A stretch of DNA of 23,038 nucleotides, taken from NCBI GenBank assembly GCA_036491015.1, contig DASXCV010000409.1:1-23038 (forward strand), in the 5' to 3' direction. Positions 1-6,837 of the stretch are shown here, piece after piece (the stretch's first letter is position 1; every line of letters starts with the position of its first letter). This DNA comes from JAICJR01 sp036491015 (lineage in GTDB: Bacteria; Actinomycetota; Thermoleophilia; Solirubrobacterales; Thermoleophilaceae). Under the pieces are notes generated by a model. It saw only the letters and a program-made list of their open reading frames with translations. It made no database searches and was not told where the DNA came from. Made by a program: the position numbers and the translations under genes.

Positions 1-304
1 CGTACGCCTCGGCCAGCGCGTGATCGGAGTCCGACAGCAGCGTGAACGGCAGGTCGTACTTCTCGGCGAACTTCTTCAGCGCCTTCGGCTCGTCCGGCGA
101 GACGCCCAGCACCACCGCGCCCGCCGTCTCGTACTCGCCGCTGCGGTCGCGGATCCCGCACGCCTGCACGGTGCAGCCAGGCGTGTCCGCCTTTGGATAG
201 AAGTAGAGGACCACGGTCTTGCCCGCGAAGTCGGAGAGCTTCACGCTCTCGCCGTCCTGGTTGAGAAGGTCGAAGCTCGGGGCGGTGTCGCCGACGTCGG
301 GCAC
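1..304 (-). CDS. bcp: Bcp/PrxQ-type peroxiredoxin (3' end missing)
   Basis: Thiol peroxidase that reduces hydroperoxides in the cytoplasm using thioredoxin-type reductants. Reading leftward from a GTG at 304-302, the protein begins VPDVGDTAPSFDLLNQDG and continues through KTVVLYFYPKADTPGCTVQAC, the AhpC/TSA signature. The peroxidatic Cys is in TPGCT, and a second Cys five residues on (CTVQAC) fits the atypical two-Cys PrxQ arrangement. About 101 residues are visible; the family usually has 150-160, so the last third lies outside the window. The GTG start is chosen because GGAGAC (complement of 311-316) lies about six bases upstream and the N-terminus matches the family. It follows the glycosylase gene after 13 bases, so co-transcription of a repair enzyme and a peroxide scavenger is likely. 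Family call is firm; reductant is inferred. Confidence 0.93.
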   Translation of the reverse strand, partial: MPDVGDTAPSFDLLNQDGESVKLSDFAGKTVVLYFYPKADTPGCTVQACGIRDRSGEYETAGAVVLGVSPDEPKALKKFAEKYDLPFTLLSDSDHALAEAY

Positions 305-317
305 GGATGGGTCTCCT

Positions 318-1166
318 TTACTTGAGCAGCCGCGAGAGGCGGCGATCTTTGAGCACCCGGCCGCCGGTCTGCTCCCTGGGGCAGTACGTGGTCAGGTGGT
401 CCTTGAAGAAAACGGCGGCGAGCGTCTCGCCGCAGCGCGGGCAGGGCTCGCCCTGGCGCTTGTGCACCTTGAGCGGCATCGGCGCCTTGTCGGGCAGCGA
501 GTGGCCCACCACCTCCTCGTAGTGGGCGAGCGTGCGCGACAGCACCTCGTCGACAGAGCCGTGCAGGCGCTTCACCTGCTCCTCGTCGAGGTGGTTGCCC
601 TGGGTGAACGGCGACAGCTCCGCCTCCCAGAGGATCTCGTCAACCCACGAGCGGCCGATGCCGGCGATCGTGCGCTGGTCGCGCAGCAGCGGATGGAGGT
701 GGCGCGGCTGGTCGATCAGCTCGGCGAACTGCTCGAGCGGCGGCGCCGGCCAGGCCTCCGGCCCGAGTGTGGCCACGGCCTCGTCCTCGTCGACCTTGCA
801 GGTGGGCAGCAGCTTGGCCCACGCGCGCTGTTGCGTGCCGAACTCACGCAGCCGCAGCTCGCGGCCGTCGTCGATCCGCAGCAGCAGGCGCGAGCGCTTG
901 TCGCGCAGTGAGGCGCGCTTGTCGAACAGCTGCAGCCGCCCGGCGGACATCAGGTGGATCAGCAGCGACAGCTCGCCCACCTCGACGATCGGCATCTTCC
1001 CCGCCCGGCGCACGGCCGTGATCTCGTCGCCGACGATCGCCTCGAGCGGCGGGTCGAAGGTCTTCATCGTCACCATGCCGGGCGCGAGCGCCGACTCGAC
1101 CTTGCGGCCGGTGAGACCGCTGTTCAGCCGCCGGGCGGTGATCTCTACTTCGGGAAGTTCGGGCAC
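318..1166 (-). CDS. Fpg/Nei family DNA glycosylase with an incomplete zinc finger
   Basis: Base-excision repair glycosylase/AP lyase for oxidised bases, 282 residues, normal for the family. The GTG start at 1166 places the catalytic Pro directly after the initiator (PELPEVE, Pro2/Glu3). Reading further upstream in the frame gives low-complexity translation, so a longer start is rejected. HLMSAGRL matches the Fpg HLGMTGRL strand, and GIGRSWVDEILWEAELSP is the helix-two-turn-helix, in the GIGR form I associate with actinobacterial Nei-like proteins. The C-terminal zinc finger has Cys242 and Cys245, the normal 16-residue spacing, then Cys262, but the fourth ligand is Glu265 (CPREQ where CPxCQ is expected). 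A TAATCT box (complement of 1174-1179) sits 7 bases before the GTG, so translation is probably leaderless. Substrate (8-oxoG or oxidised pyrimidine) cannot be assigned. Confidence 0.92.
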   Translation of the reverse strand: MPELPEVEITARRLNSGLTGRKVESALAPGMVTMKTFDPPLEAIVGDEITAVRRAGKMPIVEVGELSLLIHLMSAGRLQLFDKRASLRDKRSRLLLRIDDGRELRLREFGTQQRAWAKLLPTCKVDEDEAVATLGPEAWPAPPLEQFAELIDQPRHLHPLLRDQRTIAGIGRSWVDEILWEAELSPFTQGNHLDEEQVKRLHGSVDEVLSRTLAHYEEVVGHSLPDKAPMPLKVHKRQGEPCPRCGETLAAVFFKDHLTTYCPREQTGGRVLKDRRLSRLLK

Positions 1167-1173
1167 GAGTCCA

Positions 1174-1179
1174 AGATTA
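1174..1179 (-). promoter_or_regulatory. -10 box for a leaderless glycosylase transcript
   Basis: TAATCT on the minus strand fits the TANNNT -10 consensus. Seven bases separate it from the GTG at 1166, so the predicted transcription start is at or next to the start codon. No Shine-Dalgarno is seen. No convincing -35 was found. Confidence 0.45.
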
Positions 1180-1198
1180 GGATGACTGGCGTGAAGAT

Positions 1199-1957
1199 CT
1201 AGAGCTTCAGCGAGACCGTCTTCAGGAGGGACTTGTTGCCCGCGCTGTCGACGGCCGTGACCTGCGCCTTGTACTTCACGCCCTTCTTCAGCCCGCGGCG
1301 GGCGAGCCGGAAGCTGTTCGCGCCCTGCTTCCCGCTCAGGTGGAAGGTCTTCACGAGCCTGTGGCCCTTGCGGACCTTGATCGTGACCTTGGCCGCCTCG
1401 GACAGCTTGAACGTCAGCTTCTTGCTCTTCAGCTTCACGGCGCTGAAGGCCGGCGCGGTGGTGTCGGGGGTGGGCGACGCTGGAGGCGGGGGTGGCGGCG
1501 GTCCGTTTCCGCCACCACCGCCTCCACCGCCGCCGCCCCCTCCACCGCCTGGAGGCGTGAGGGGCGGGCAGACACCCATGCCCACCTGCACCTGACCGCG
1601 CATCAGCGTCGGGTGCACCTTGCAGTGGTAGACAAAGCAACCCGAGGTCGGGAACACGACGGTGTAGGTGTCACCCGTCGCGTGCATGGGGAAGCTCGAC
1701 GGCGGGTTGGCCGCCGCGTCGGAGTCGAAGGTCGTGCCGTCGTCGGAGGTGACCGTGTGCGTGGTGCCGGGGCCGGTCCAGTGCCAGGTGACCGAGCCGC
1801 CCTGGGCGATCACGGTGGTCGACGTGCTCGACGCGCCGTCGGTGAAGGAGTAGTTCTTGACGCTTACCGACCCATCGTCGACCGCGCGTGCGGCGCCCGC
1901 CAGCATGAATAGCCAGCAGGCGGCCGCTATCGCGACGGGCCGGGCGCGGGGGGCCAT
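1199..1957 (-). CDS. Secreted cupredoxin-like protein with Gly/Pro linker and C-terminal beta domain
   Basis: 252 residues. The N-terminus is a signal peptide (basic MAPRARP, hydrophobic core, AGAARA/V near residue 25). Residues about 28-126 resemble plastocyanin-type cupredoxins: His67 in TTHTV, and Cys112, His115, Met119 in HCKVHPTLM are candidate type 1 copper ligands. The Cys-x2-His-x3-Met spacing lies between amicyanin (x2) and plastocyanin (x4). Residues 137-150 are an unbroken run of 14 glycines, followed by NG and seven prolines. After the linker, residues about 165-252 form a Lys-rich domain (KLTFKLSEAAKVTIKV...TAVDSAGNKS) like the Ig/fibronectin-type tails I associate with Thermoleophilia secreted proteins. 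It probably acts outside the membrane in electron transfer or copper binding. Start ATG at 1957 has an AGGGGG stretch just upstream. The next gene, the glycosylase, is 32 bases downstream. Confidence 0.85.
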   Translation of the reverse strand: MAPRARPVAIAAACWLFMLAGAARAVDDGSVSVKNYSFTDGASSTSTTVIAQGGSVTWHWTGPGTTHTVTSDDGTTFDSDAAANPPSSFPMHATGDTYTVVFPTSGCFVYHCKVHPTLMRGQVQVGMGVCPPLTPPGGGGGGGGGGGGGGNGPPPPPPPASPTPDTTAPAFSAVKLKSKKLTFKLSEAAKVTIKVRKGHRLVKTFHLSGKQGANSFRLARRGLKKGVKYKAQVTAVDSAGNKSLLKTVSLKL

Positions 1958-1970
1958 TACCCCCTACAGA

Positions 1971-1984
1971 CGCGGGCGCCCGCG
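1971..1984. promoter_or_regulatory. 14-bp perfect GC palindrome between divergent genes
   Basis: CGCGGGCGCCCGCG is identical to its reverse complement and lies in the 66-bp gap between the divergent cupredoxin and kinase genes. It could be a shared operator. In such GC-rich DNA, short palindromes of G and C also arise by chance, so this is weak. Confidence 0.25.
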
Positions 1985-2023
1985 CAGTTCTTCCCGCGAC
2001 TTGAGAGGATTCCGCACTTCGTC

Positions 2024-3103
2024 ATGGCGTCGCTCGACATAGTCGACACCCCGGCCCAGGCGGCCGAGCAGGAACGGCCGCCCCTGATCGTCCGCGATCC
2101 GCTCGAGGCATTCCTCGACGATCACGGACTCGGATCCGGGCCGATCGAGCCGGAGCCGATCGGCGAGGGCCACTCGAACGTCACCTATCTCCTGCGCCGC
2201 GGCGACGAGGTGTTCGTGCTGCGCCGGCCACCCCGGCCGCCGCTGCCGCCGTCGGCACACGACGTGCTGCGCGAGGCGCGCCTCCTGAGCGCGGTCGAGG
2301 GGCGCCTGCGCACCCCGCGCGTGCTGGCCACCTGCGACGACGAGTCGATCCTGGGCGTGCCGTTCTACGTCATGGAGTTCATGCACGGGACCGTGATCAC
2401 CCACGCCGTCCCCGCTGCGCTCGACCATCCGGAGGGACGCGCGCAGGTCGCCGACGAGCTGATCCGCGCGCTCGTGGATGTGCACTCGCTCGACTGGCAG
2501 GAGTGCGGGCTCGAGGGCTTCGGCAAGCCGGTCGGCTACCTCGACCGCCAGCTGCGCCGCTTCACCGGGCTCTGGGAGCACAACAAGACGCGCGAGCTGC
2601 CGCTCGTCGAGGAGCTCTACGAGTGGCTGGCGGAGAACAAGCCGGAGTCGCCCGAGGCGACGATCGTGCACGGCGACTTCCGTCTCGGCAACACGATGTT
2701 CGCCGACAGCTCTCCGGCACAGCTCGTCGCGATCTTCGACTGGGAGATGGCCACGATCGGCGACCCGCTCGCCGACCTCGGCTACATGACCGCCACCTGG
2801 TCCCAGCGCGAGGACAAGCTGAACACGATGTTCGACCTCACCACCGTCACCCACGGCGAGGGCTTCCCCACGCGCGACGAGCTCGTGACGAAGTACGAGG
2901 CGCTGTCCGGCCGCTCGATGTCCGATCTGCGCTGGTACCAGGCGCTCGCGCTCTGGAAGTCGGCCGTGTTCATGGAGGGCAACTACAAGCGCTCGCTCGC
3001 GGGCTCCACGGACGACGAGTACCTGAAGCTCTTCGACAAGGGCGTGCCGATGCTCGCGGACGCGGCGCTCGAGATCACCAGGCGCCCGCCGCCCAGCTCG
3101 TGA
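2024..3103 (+). CDS. APH/ACAD10-like phosphotransferase
   Basis: 359-residue kinase of the aminoglycoside phosphotransferase/choline kinase fold. GEGHSNVTYLL (about 48-57) is the nucleotide loop, and VLRRPPRPPLPPSAHD (66-80) is the N-lobe segment typical of ACAD10/11-type members. IVHGDFRLGN gives the catalytic loop (His216, Asp218, Asn223) and IFDWEMATIGDPLADLGY gives the metal-binding Asp239. The substrate is a small hydroxylated metabolite, in animal homologues a 4-hydroxy fatty acyl-CoA, rather than necessarily an antibiotic. The stop overlaps the start of the downstream HAD phosphatase (GTGA), so the two are translationally coupled. The ATG at 2024 has no well-spaced Shine-Dalgarno; GAGAGGA is about 14 bases away. 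Family assignment is firm; substrate is inferred. Confidence 0.9.
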   Translation: MASLDIVDTPAQAAEQERPPLIVRDPLEAFLDDHGLGSGPIEPEPIGEGHSNVTYLLRRGDEVFVLRRPPRPPLPPSAHDVLREARLLSAVEGRLRTPRVLATCDDESILGVPFYVMEFMHGTVITHAVPAALDHPEGRAQVADELIRALVDVHSLDWQECGLEGFGKPVGYLDRQLRRFTGLWEHNKTRELPLVEELYEWLAENKPESPEATIVHGDFRLGNTMFADSSPAQLVAIFDWEMATIGDPLADLGYMTATWSQREDKLNTMFDLTTVTHGEGFPTRDELVTKYEALSGRSMSDLRWYQALALWKSAVFMEGNYKRSLAGSTDDEYLKLFDKGVPMLADAALEITRRPPPSS

Positions 3104-3705
3104 AGGGCCTCCTCACCGACTTCGGCGGGGTCCTCACCACCAACGTCTTCGACTCGTTCAAGGCGTTCTGCGAGGCGGAGGGACTGCCGGCCGACACCGT
3201 CAAGCGCACGTTCCGCGAGAACCCGGAGGCGCTGGCCGAGCTGCGCTCACTCGAGCGCGGCGACCTCACCGTCGAGGAGTTCGAGCCCCGCTTCGCGCCA
3301 CACCTCGGGATCACCGACACCGAGGGGCTCGTGGAGCGGCTGTTCGCGGGCGTCGGTCCCGACGAGGCGATGGTCGAGGCGATGCGCCGTGCGCATGACG
3401 CCGGGGTGCGCACCGGCGTGATCTCGAACTCGTGGGGCGGCACCTCCTACGACGTGGCCGACTGGCGATCGCTCTTCGACGCCATCGTCATCTCCGGCGA
3501 GGTGGGGCTGCAGAAGCCTGGCCCGGAGATCTTCGAGCTGGCGCTGTCCGAGATCGGCCTGCCCGCCTCCGAGTGCGTCTTCGTCGACGACCTCAAGGAG
3601 AACATCGCCGGCGCCGAGGCCGTGGGCATCACCGGCATCCTCCACCGCGGCGCCGACACGACCCTCCCGGAGCTGGAGCGCCTGCTCGGCCTCGAGCTCC
3701 GCTAG
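3100..3705 (+). CDS. HAD-superfamily hydrolase, subfamily IA
   Basis: 201-residue phosphatase-like protein starting at the GTG (3100-3102) that overlaps the kinase stop codon. Motif I is LLTDFGGVLTT with nucleophile Asp7; the usual second Asp is Gly9, as in other HAD proteins with a D-x-G motif I, such as YihX. Motif II is VISNSWG (Ser109 or Asn110), motif III is GLQKPGPEIF (Lys139), and motif IV is CVFVDDLKENI (Asp163, Asp164). A helical cap lies at about residues 15-85. Translational coupling to an APH-type kinase mirrors the HAD and APH domains joined in animal ACAD10, so the two products probably act on one pathway. The 3' end faces the repeat island at 3734-3866. The substrate is unknown. 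Confidence 0.9.
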   Translation: MKGLLTDFGGVLTTNVFDSFKAFCEAEGLPADTVKRTFRENPEALAELRSLERGDLTVEEFEPRFAPHLGITDTEGLVERLFAGVGPDEAMVEAMRRAHDAGVRTGVISNSWGGTSYDVADWRSLFDAIVISGEVGLQKPGPEIFELALSEIGLPASECVFVDDLKENIAGAEAVGITGILHRGADTTLPELERLLGLELR

Positions 3706-3733
3706 CGCCCCGCCGCGCACAAGCCTTCCCACG

Positions 3734-3866
3734 CGCTTGCGAATTCGTCAAAAAGATTGACCCCCGGTCAATTTCTTTGACTCGGGATCACATTTGTTGA
3801 CAACGTTTTTGTCCCGTGGGCAATTTCGTCGCCGGGGAGTCAAGTTTGTTGACGAATTGGCAAGCG
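3734..3866. repeat. AT-rich nested inverted and direct repeat island
   Basis: This block lies in the only gap over 300 bases (3706-4006), between convergent genes. Outer inverted repeats at 3734-3751 and 3849-3866 match at 17 of 18 positions (core AATTCGTCAA/TTGACGAATT). Inside, the unit GTCAA-N5-TTGAC occurs exactly at 3747-3761, 3767-3781 and 3839-3853, and in degenerate form at 3787-3801, so the first three start exactly 20 bp apart. The segment 3766-3803 also recurs imperfectly at about 3819-3855. A hairpin of arms 3747-3762 and 3766-3781 matches at 14 of 16 positions. The composition is visibly AT-richer than the flanks. It may be a relic or non-autonomous mobile element end, a multi-site operator, or a bidirectional terminator. 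Confidence 0.75.
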
Positions 3867-3883
3867 TCCGTTGAGGGGTGTGC

Positions 3884-3994
3884 GTGGAGGGGCCGGGCAT
3901 CGAGGGCGTAAGCGCGGAGGAGCTGGCGGCTGGGACGCCGGCTCCGGACGATCCGATGCGTGGAGCGGTTCGGACCCCGGCACCGAGACGGTGA
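3884..3994 (+). CDS. Possible 36-codon ORF downstream of the repeat island (doubtful)
   Basis: A GTG at 3884 with GAGGGG upstream (3873-3878, about five to seven bases spacing) opens a frame reading VEGPGIEGVSAEELAAG and ending at TGA 3992-3994. I do not recognise it. Third-position G/C is about 75%, below the neighbouring real genes, which argues against a normal gene. It could be a relic of a mobile-element gene linked to the adjacent repeats, or noise. The rest of 3867-4006 shows nothing else I can support. Confidence 0.15.
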   Translation: MEGPGIEGVSAEELAAGTPAPDDPMRGAVRTPAPRR

Positions 3995-4006
3995 TCGCGC
4001 TGGTGC

Positions 4007-4444
4007 CTAGCCCTCGAGGGTCGCGTCGAGCGTGATCTCGACGTTGCCCTTCAACGCGCCCGACACCGGGCAGCCGTCCTTCGCCGCGTTCGCCGCCTCC
4101 TGAAACGCGGCGTCATCGATTCCGGGCACGCGGCCGCGCACCACGAGCGCCATCGTGGAGATGTGCGGCCCGCCCTCTAACTCGAAGGTGGCGGTCGCGC
4201 TCACCTCCACGCGCTCGGGCGAGTGCCCGCCCTCCGCGAGCGTGTGGGAGAACGCCATCGCGTAACACGCCGCGTGGGCGGCCGCGATCAGCTCCTCGGG
4301 CGAGGTCTTGCCTGCCGAGCGCGCCGTGCGCGACGCCCAGGTGACCTCCTGCTCGGGGAACGCCCCGCTGGCCGGCGCCACGCGCCCGCCGCCGTGAGCG
4401 AGATCGCCTTCCCATACGGCGTTGGCCGTGCTCTCCGCGGCCAT
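4007..4444 (-). CDS. osmC: OsmC-family peroxiredoxin
   Basis: 145 residues, the usual size for OsmC/Ohr. It reduces organic hydroperoxides using paired cysteines. GKTSPEELIAAAHAACYAMAFSHTLAE carries the conserved Glu50 and peroxidatic Cys60, and KDGCPVSGAL carries the resolving Cys125. The N-terminal WEGDLAHGGG segment is the strand seen in OsmC rather than Ohr, so I favour OsmC. Start ATG 4444 lies two bases after the stop of the aldehyde dehydrogenase, a strong sign of one transcript with coupled translation. The gene ends facing the repeat island and the HAD gene. The pairing with an aldehyde dehydrogenase would suit clean-up of lipid peroxides and the aldehydes they form; that is inference. 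Confidence 0.93.
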   Translation of the reverse strand: MAAESTANAVWEGDLAHGGGRVAPASGAFPEQEVTWASRTARSAGKTSPEELIAAAHAACYAMAFSHTLAEGGHSPERVEVSATATFELEGGPHISTMALVVRGRVPGIDDAAFQEAANAAKDGCPVSGALKGNVEITLDATLEG

Positions 4445-4446
4445 CG

Positions 4447-6003
4447 TCACGACCCCTTGCGCGCGGCGCGGCGCTTGCGGCCGTACATGAACACCACGGC
4501 CTTCTCCATCAGCTTCGCCTTCTTCGCCGTGTTTGGATACATCGTCGGCTCCTTGCTCGGGCCGAAGCGCGTGATGAGGATCGTCTGCGGCTGGGCGAAC
4601 TTGCGGATGCCCGCCGAACTGTGACGGGCGCCGATACCGGAGCCCTTCATGCCCGCGAACGGAGCCTCCTGCGCGAGGTAGTTCATGAGGGCGTCGTTCA
4701 CGCACGTGCTGCCGGCCTCCACCTGACGCGCCACGCGCTCGCCCTTCTCCACGTCGCGCGTGAACACGCACGAGTTGAGCCCGTAGGCGGAGTCGTTGGC
4801 CATCTTCACGGCCTCGTCCTCGTCGCTCACCTTCATGATCGGGAGCGTCGGGCCGAAGGTCTCATCGGTCATGCAGTCCATGCTGTGGTCCACGTCGACG
4901 AGCACGGTGGGCTCGTAGAAGCGGCCCGGACCCTCGCCGCGCTTGCCGCCCGTGAGCACGCGCGCGCCCTTGGCAACCGCGTCCGCCACATGGGCCTCGA
5001 CCTTGTCGAGCTGCGGCGGGAACGTCATCGCGCCCACGTCGATGTCGCCGGCGGCGCCGGGCTTGCCCTGGCGCAGCGCCTTCGTCTTCTCGACGACCTT
5101 GTTCACGAACTCGTCGTAGACGGGCTCCTCGACATATACGCGCTCGATGGACATGCAGATCTGGCCGCTGTTGGCCATCGACCACTGCACCGCCATGTTC
5201 GCCGCGCGCTCGAGGTCGGCGTCCTTCAGGACGATCATCGGGTCCTTGCCGCCCAGCTCGAGCGACACCGGGGTGAGCGTCTCGGCCGCGCGGGCCATGA
5301 TCTTCTTGCCGGTGCCCGTGGAGCCCGTGAACATGATCGCGTCGGCGTGGTCAACGAGCGCGGCGCCGGTCTCGCCGCGGCCGGTCGCGACTAGGAAGGC
5401 GTCGGGAGTGCCGCCGGCGGCGCGGAAGCCCTCCTCCATCAGGAGGGACGTGAGCGGAGTCACCTCGCTCGGCTTCAGGATCACGCTGTTGCCCGCCGCG
5501 AGCGCGGGAAGGGCGTCGCCGAAGTTGTTCGACAGCGGGTAGTTCCACGGGCCGATCACGCCGATCACGCCGTACGGCCGGTAGCGGACGATCACCTTCT
5601 TGCCGATGAGCAGCGGCGAGTGGGTGCGGACCTTCTCGTCGCCGAGGTACTTGGGCGCGTTCTTCGCCCAGAAGCCGAGCGAGTCCGCCATGTAGACGAG
5701 CTCGGTGAGCATCGCCTCGTCCGGCGGCTTGCCGTTCTCGTCGACGATCGTGCCGATCACGCGGTCGCGGTTCTCGATCAGCCAGCGACGCAGCTCGTAG
5801 AAGACGCCGGCTCGGCCGTCGAAGCCGAGGTCGCGCCACGCTGGGAACGCCGCGCGGGCGCGGTCCACGAGACCCTTCACCTGCGCCGAGTCCATGTCGG
5901 GGACCGTCGCGATGGTCTCGCCCGTGGCTGGGTTCTCGACCGGGATGGTGCTGGCGCCCTGCCCGTTCTCGTGAAGTTCGGGCTTGGCTTCGATGGTGGA
6001 CAT
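4447..6003 (-). CDS. NAD(P)-dependent aldehyde dehydrogenase
   Basis: 518 residues. It oxidises aldehydes to carboxylates in the cytoplasm. Visible landmarks are GPWNYP (Asn154, oxyanion), LKPSE (Lys177), the cofactor loop FTGSTGTGK (225-233), SLELGGKDP (general base Glu249) and NSGQICMSIERVYV (catalytic Cys283). The ETFGPTLPI and GSGIGARHSSAGI segments are also typical. The C-terminus (MEKAVVFMYGRKRRAARKGS) is an extra hydrophobic-then-basic tail, reminiscent of membrane-associated fatty aldehyde dehydrogenases, so peripheral membrane contact is possible. AGGAGG lies about five bases before the ATG. The gene is followed at once by osmC. The succinate-semialdehyde and fatty-aldehyde classes cannot be told apart by eye. 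Confidence 0.92.
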   Translation of the reverse strand: MSTIEAKPELHENGQGASTIPVENPATGETIATVPDMDSAQVKGLVDRARAAFPAWRDLGFDGRAGVFYELRRWLIENRDRVIGTIVDENGKPPDEAMLTELVYMADSLGFWAKNAPKYLGDEKVRTHSPLLIGKKVIVRYRPYGVIGVIGPWNYPLSNNFGDALPALAAGNSVILKPSEVTPLTSLLMEEGFRAAGGTPDAFLVATGRGETGAALVDHADAIMFTGSTGTGKKIMARAAETLTPVSLELGGKDPMIVLKDADLERAANMAVQWSMANSGQICMSIERVYVEEPVYDEFVNKVVEKTKALRQGKPGAAGDIDVGAMTFPPQLDKVEAHVADAVAKGARVLTGGKRGEGPGRFYEPTVLVDVDHSMDCMTDETFGPTLPIMKVSDEDEAVKMANDSAYGLNSCVFTRDVEKGERVARQVEAGSTCVNDALMNYLAQEAPFAGMKGSGIGARHSSAGIRKFAQPQTILITRFGPSKEPTMYPNTAKKAKLMEKAVVFMYGRKRRAARKGS

Positions 6004-6021
6004 GCGTCCTCCTGGCTCGGT

Positions 6022-6041
6022 GACTCCGGCGTAGAGGAGTC
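6022..6041. other. Short hairpin between secreted-protein gene and aldehyde dehydrogenase
   Basis: GACTCC (6022-6027) and GGAGTC (6036-6041) form a perfect six-base stem with an eight-base loop. It lies just after the stop of the secreted protein and upstream of the aldehyde dehydrogenase Shine-Dalgarno. There is no U-run, so it is not a classical intrinsic terminator. It could stabilise or attenuate the message. Confidence 0.3.
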
Positions 6042-6044
6042 TAT

Positions 6045-6794
6045 TTACAGCCGAGTGAAGGTGACCGTGATCGTGCGGGTCACGTCGTCGGTGATCGTCC
6101 CGTCGCCCGACCCCTCGGAGCTGTGCTTGTGGTCGGTGGCGGTGACCGTGACCACGTGCTTGTGCTTGAGCGTCGAGGGCTTGGGCATCTTGAGGCTCAT
6201 CGCGCCCGAGTTGCTGCTGTTGCCGGTGATCCCACCCACCACGCTCGGCGGCCCGGTGAAGCTTTCCGCGCTACCGGTGAGGCAGTTGCCCCTCGGGTCC
6301 GCAAACTCGTCGCCGGAGAGCGACGCCGCCACCCGGGCGCGGTCGATGCCCTCGACGTCGATCCTGGAGTGTCGGAGCGTCGAGGTACCGCACGTGGACT
6401 TGTCCAGGGTCTCGCCGTTGCAAGGCTCGTCAGCGGTGGTGAGCAGCGTCGTGTTGTCGACCCGCGAGATGGTGGCGTCGGCGGGCCGTGGCGGAAGGTC
6501 CGTGAGCACGTGCTCGAAGGGCGCCAGCAGCACCCAGCGCCCATGCGGCCCGGAGAAGCGGGAGATCTGTGGGCTCGCGAACGCGGGGCGCTTCAGATGG
6601 AAGTTCACCGTCAGCGTGCCGTCGCCGACCCGGTCGCAAGCGGTCGAGCTGGCGGCGGTCCAGTGATCCACGAAACTGCCCGTGACGGTGATCTTGTGGG
6701 TGAAGTGGAACTTCTTCGCGGCGGCCTGGCTCGGCAGGGCTACGGCGGCGCAGAAGACAACGAGAGTGAGCAGAACAGCACGCGCGATAGCCAC
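6045..6794 (-). CDS. Secreted protein of unknown function
   Basis: 249 residues starting at a GTG with AGAGGG about seven bases upstream. A clear signal peptide (MAIARAVLLTLVVFCAAVALPSQAAA, predicted cut after AAA near residue 26) leads into an export-type sequence rich in Thr and Ser. The mature part alternates short strands (HKITVTGSFVDHWTA, HVVTVTATDHKH, RTITVTFTRL), suggesting a beta fold, and carries several Cys residues (TACDR, EPCNGE, STCGT, GNCLTG) that could pair as disulfides. I do not recognise a family. Similar all-beta secreted proteins with GTITDDVTRTITVTF-like ends seem common in Thermoleophilia, from memory only. It lies between the cyclophilin and aldehyde dehydrogenase genes on the same strand. 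Confidence 0.8.
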   Translation of the reverse strand: MAIARAVLLTLVVFCAAVALPSQAAAKKFHFTHKITVTGSFVDHWTAASSTACDRVGDGTLTVNFHLKRPAFASPQISRFSGPHGRWVLLAPFEHVLTDLPPRPADATISRVDNTTLLTTADEPCNGETLDKSTCGTSTLRHSRIDVEGIDRARVAASLSGDEFADPRGNCLTGSAESFTGPPSVVGGITGNSSNSGAMSLKMPKPSTLKHKHVVTVTATDHKHSSEGSGDGTITDDVTRTITVTFTRL

Positions 6795-6837
6795 TGGGCA
6801 ACCCTCTCACATCTTCAGCCCGCGCTCCGACGTGCCG

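Noticed and set aside
1499..1560. Frameshift or assembly error in the Gly/Pro run
   Set aside because: The frame is intact on both sides, with a copper-binding domain before and a structured tail after, so it reads as a genuine linker.
1167..1640. N-terminal extension of the DNA glycosylase frame to 1640
   Set aside because: It would hide the catalytic N-terminal Pro, overlaps the cupredoxin gene and is low complexity. The GTG at 1166 with its -10 box is correct.
2503..3099. Fusion of extra N-terminal sequence to the HAD protein
   Set aside because: The upstream part of that frame is a shadow of the kinase gene; the GTG overlapping the kinase stop begins the HAD fold exactly at motif I.
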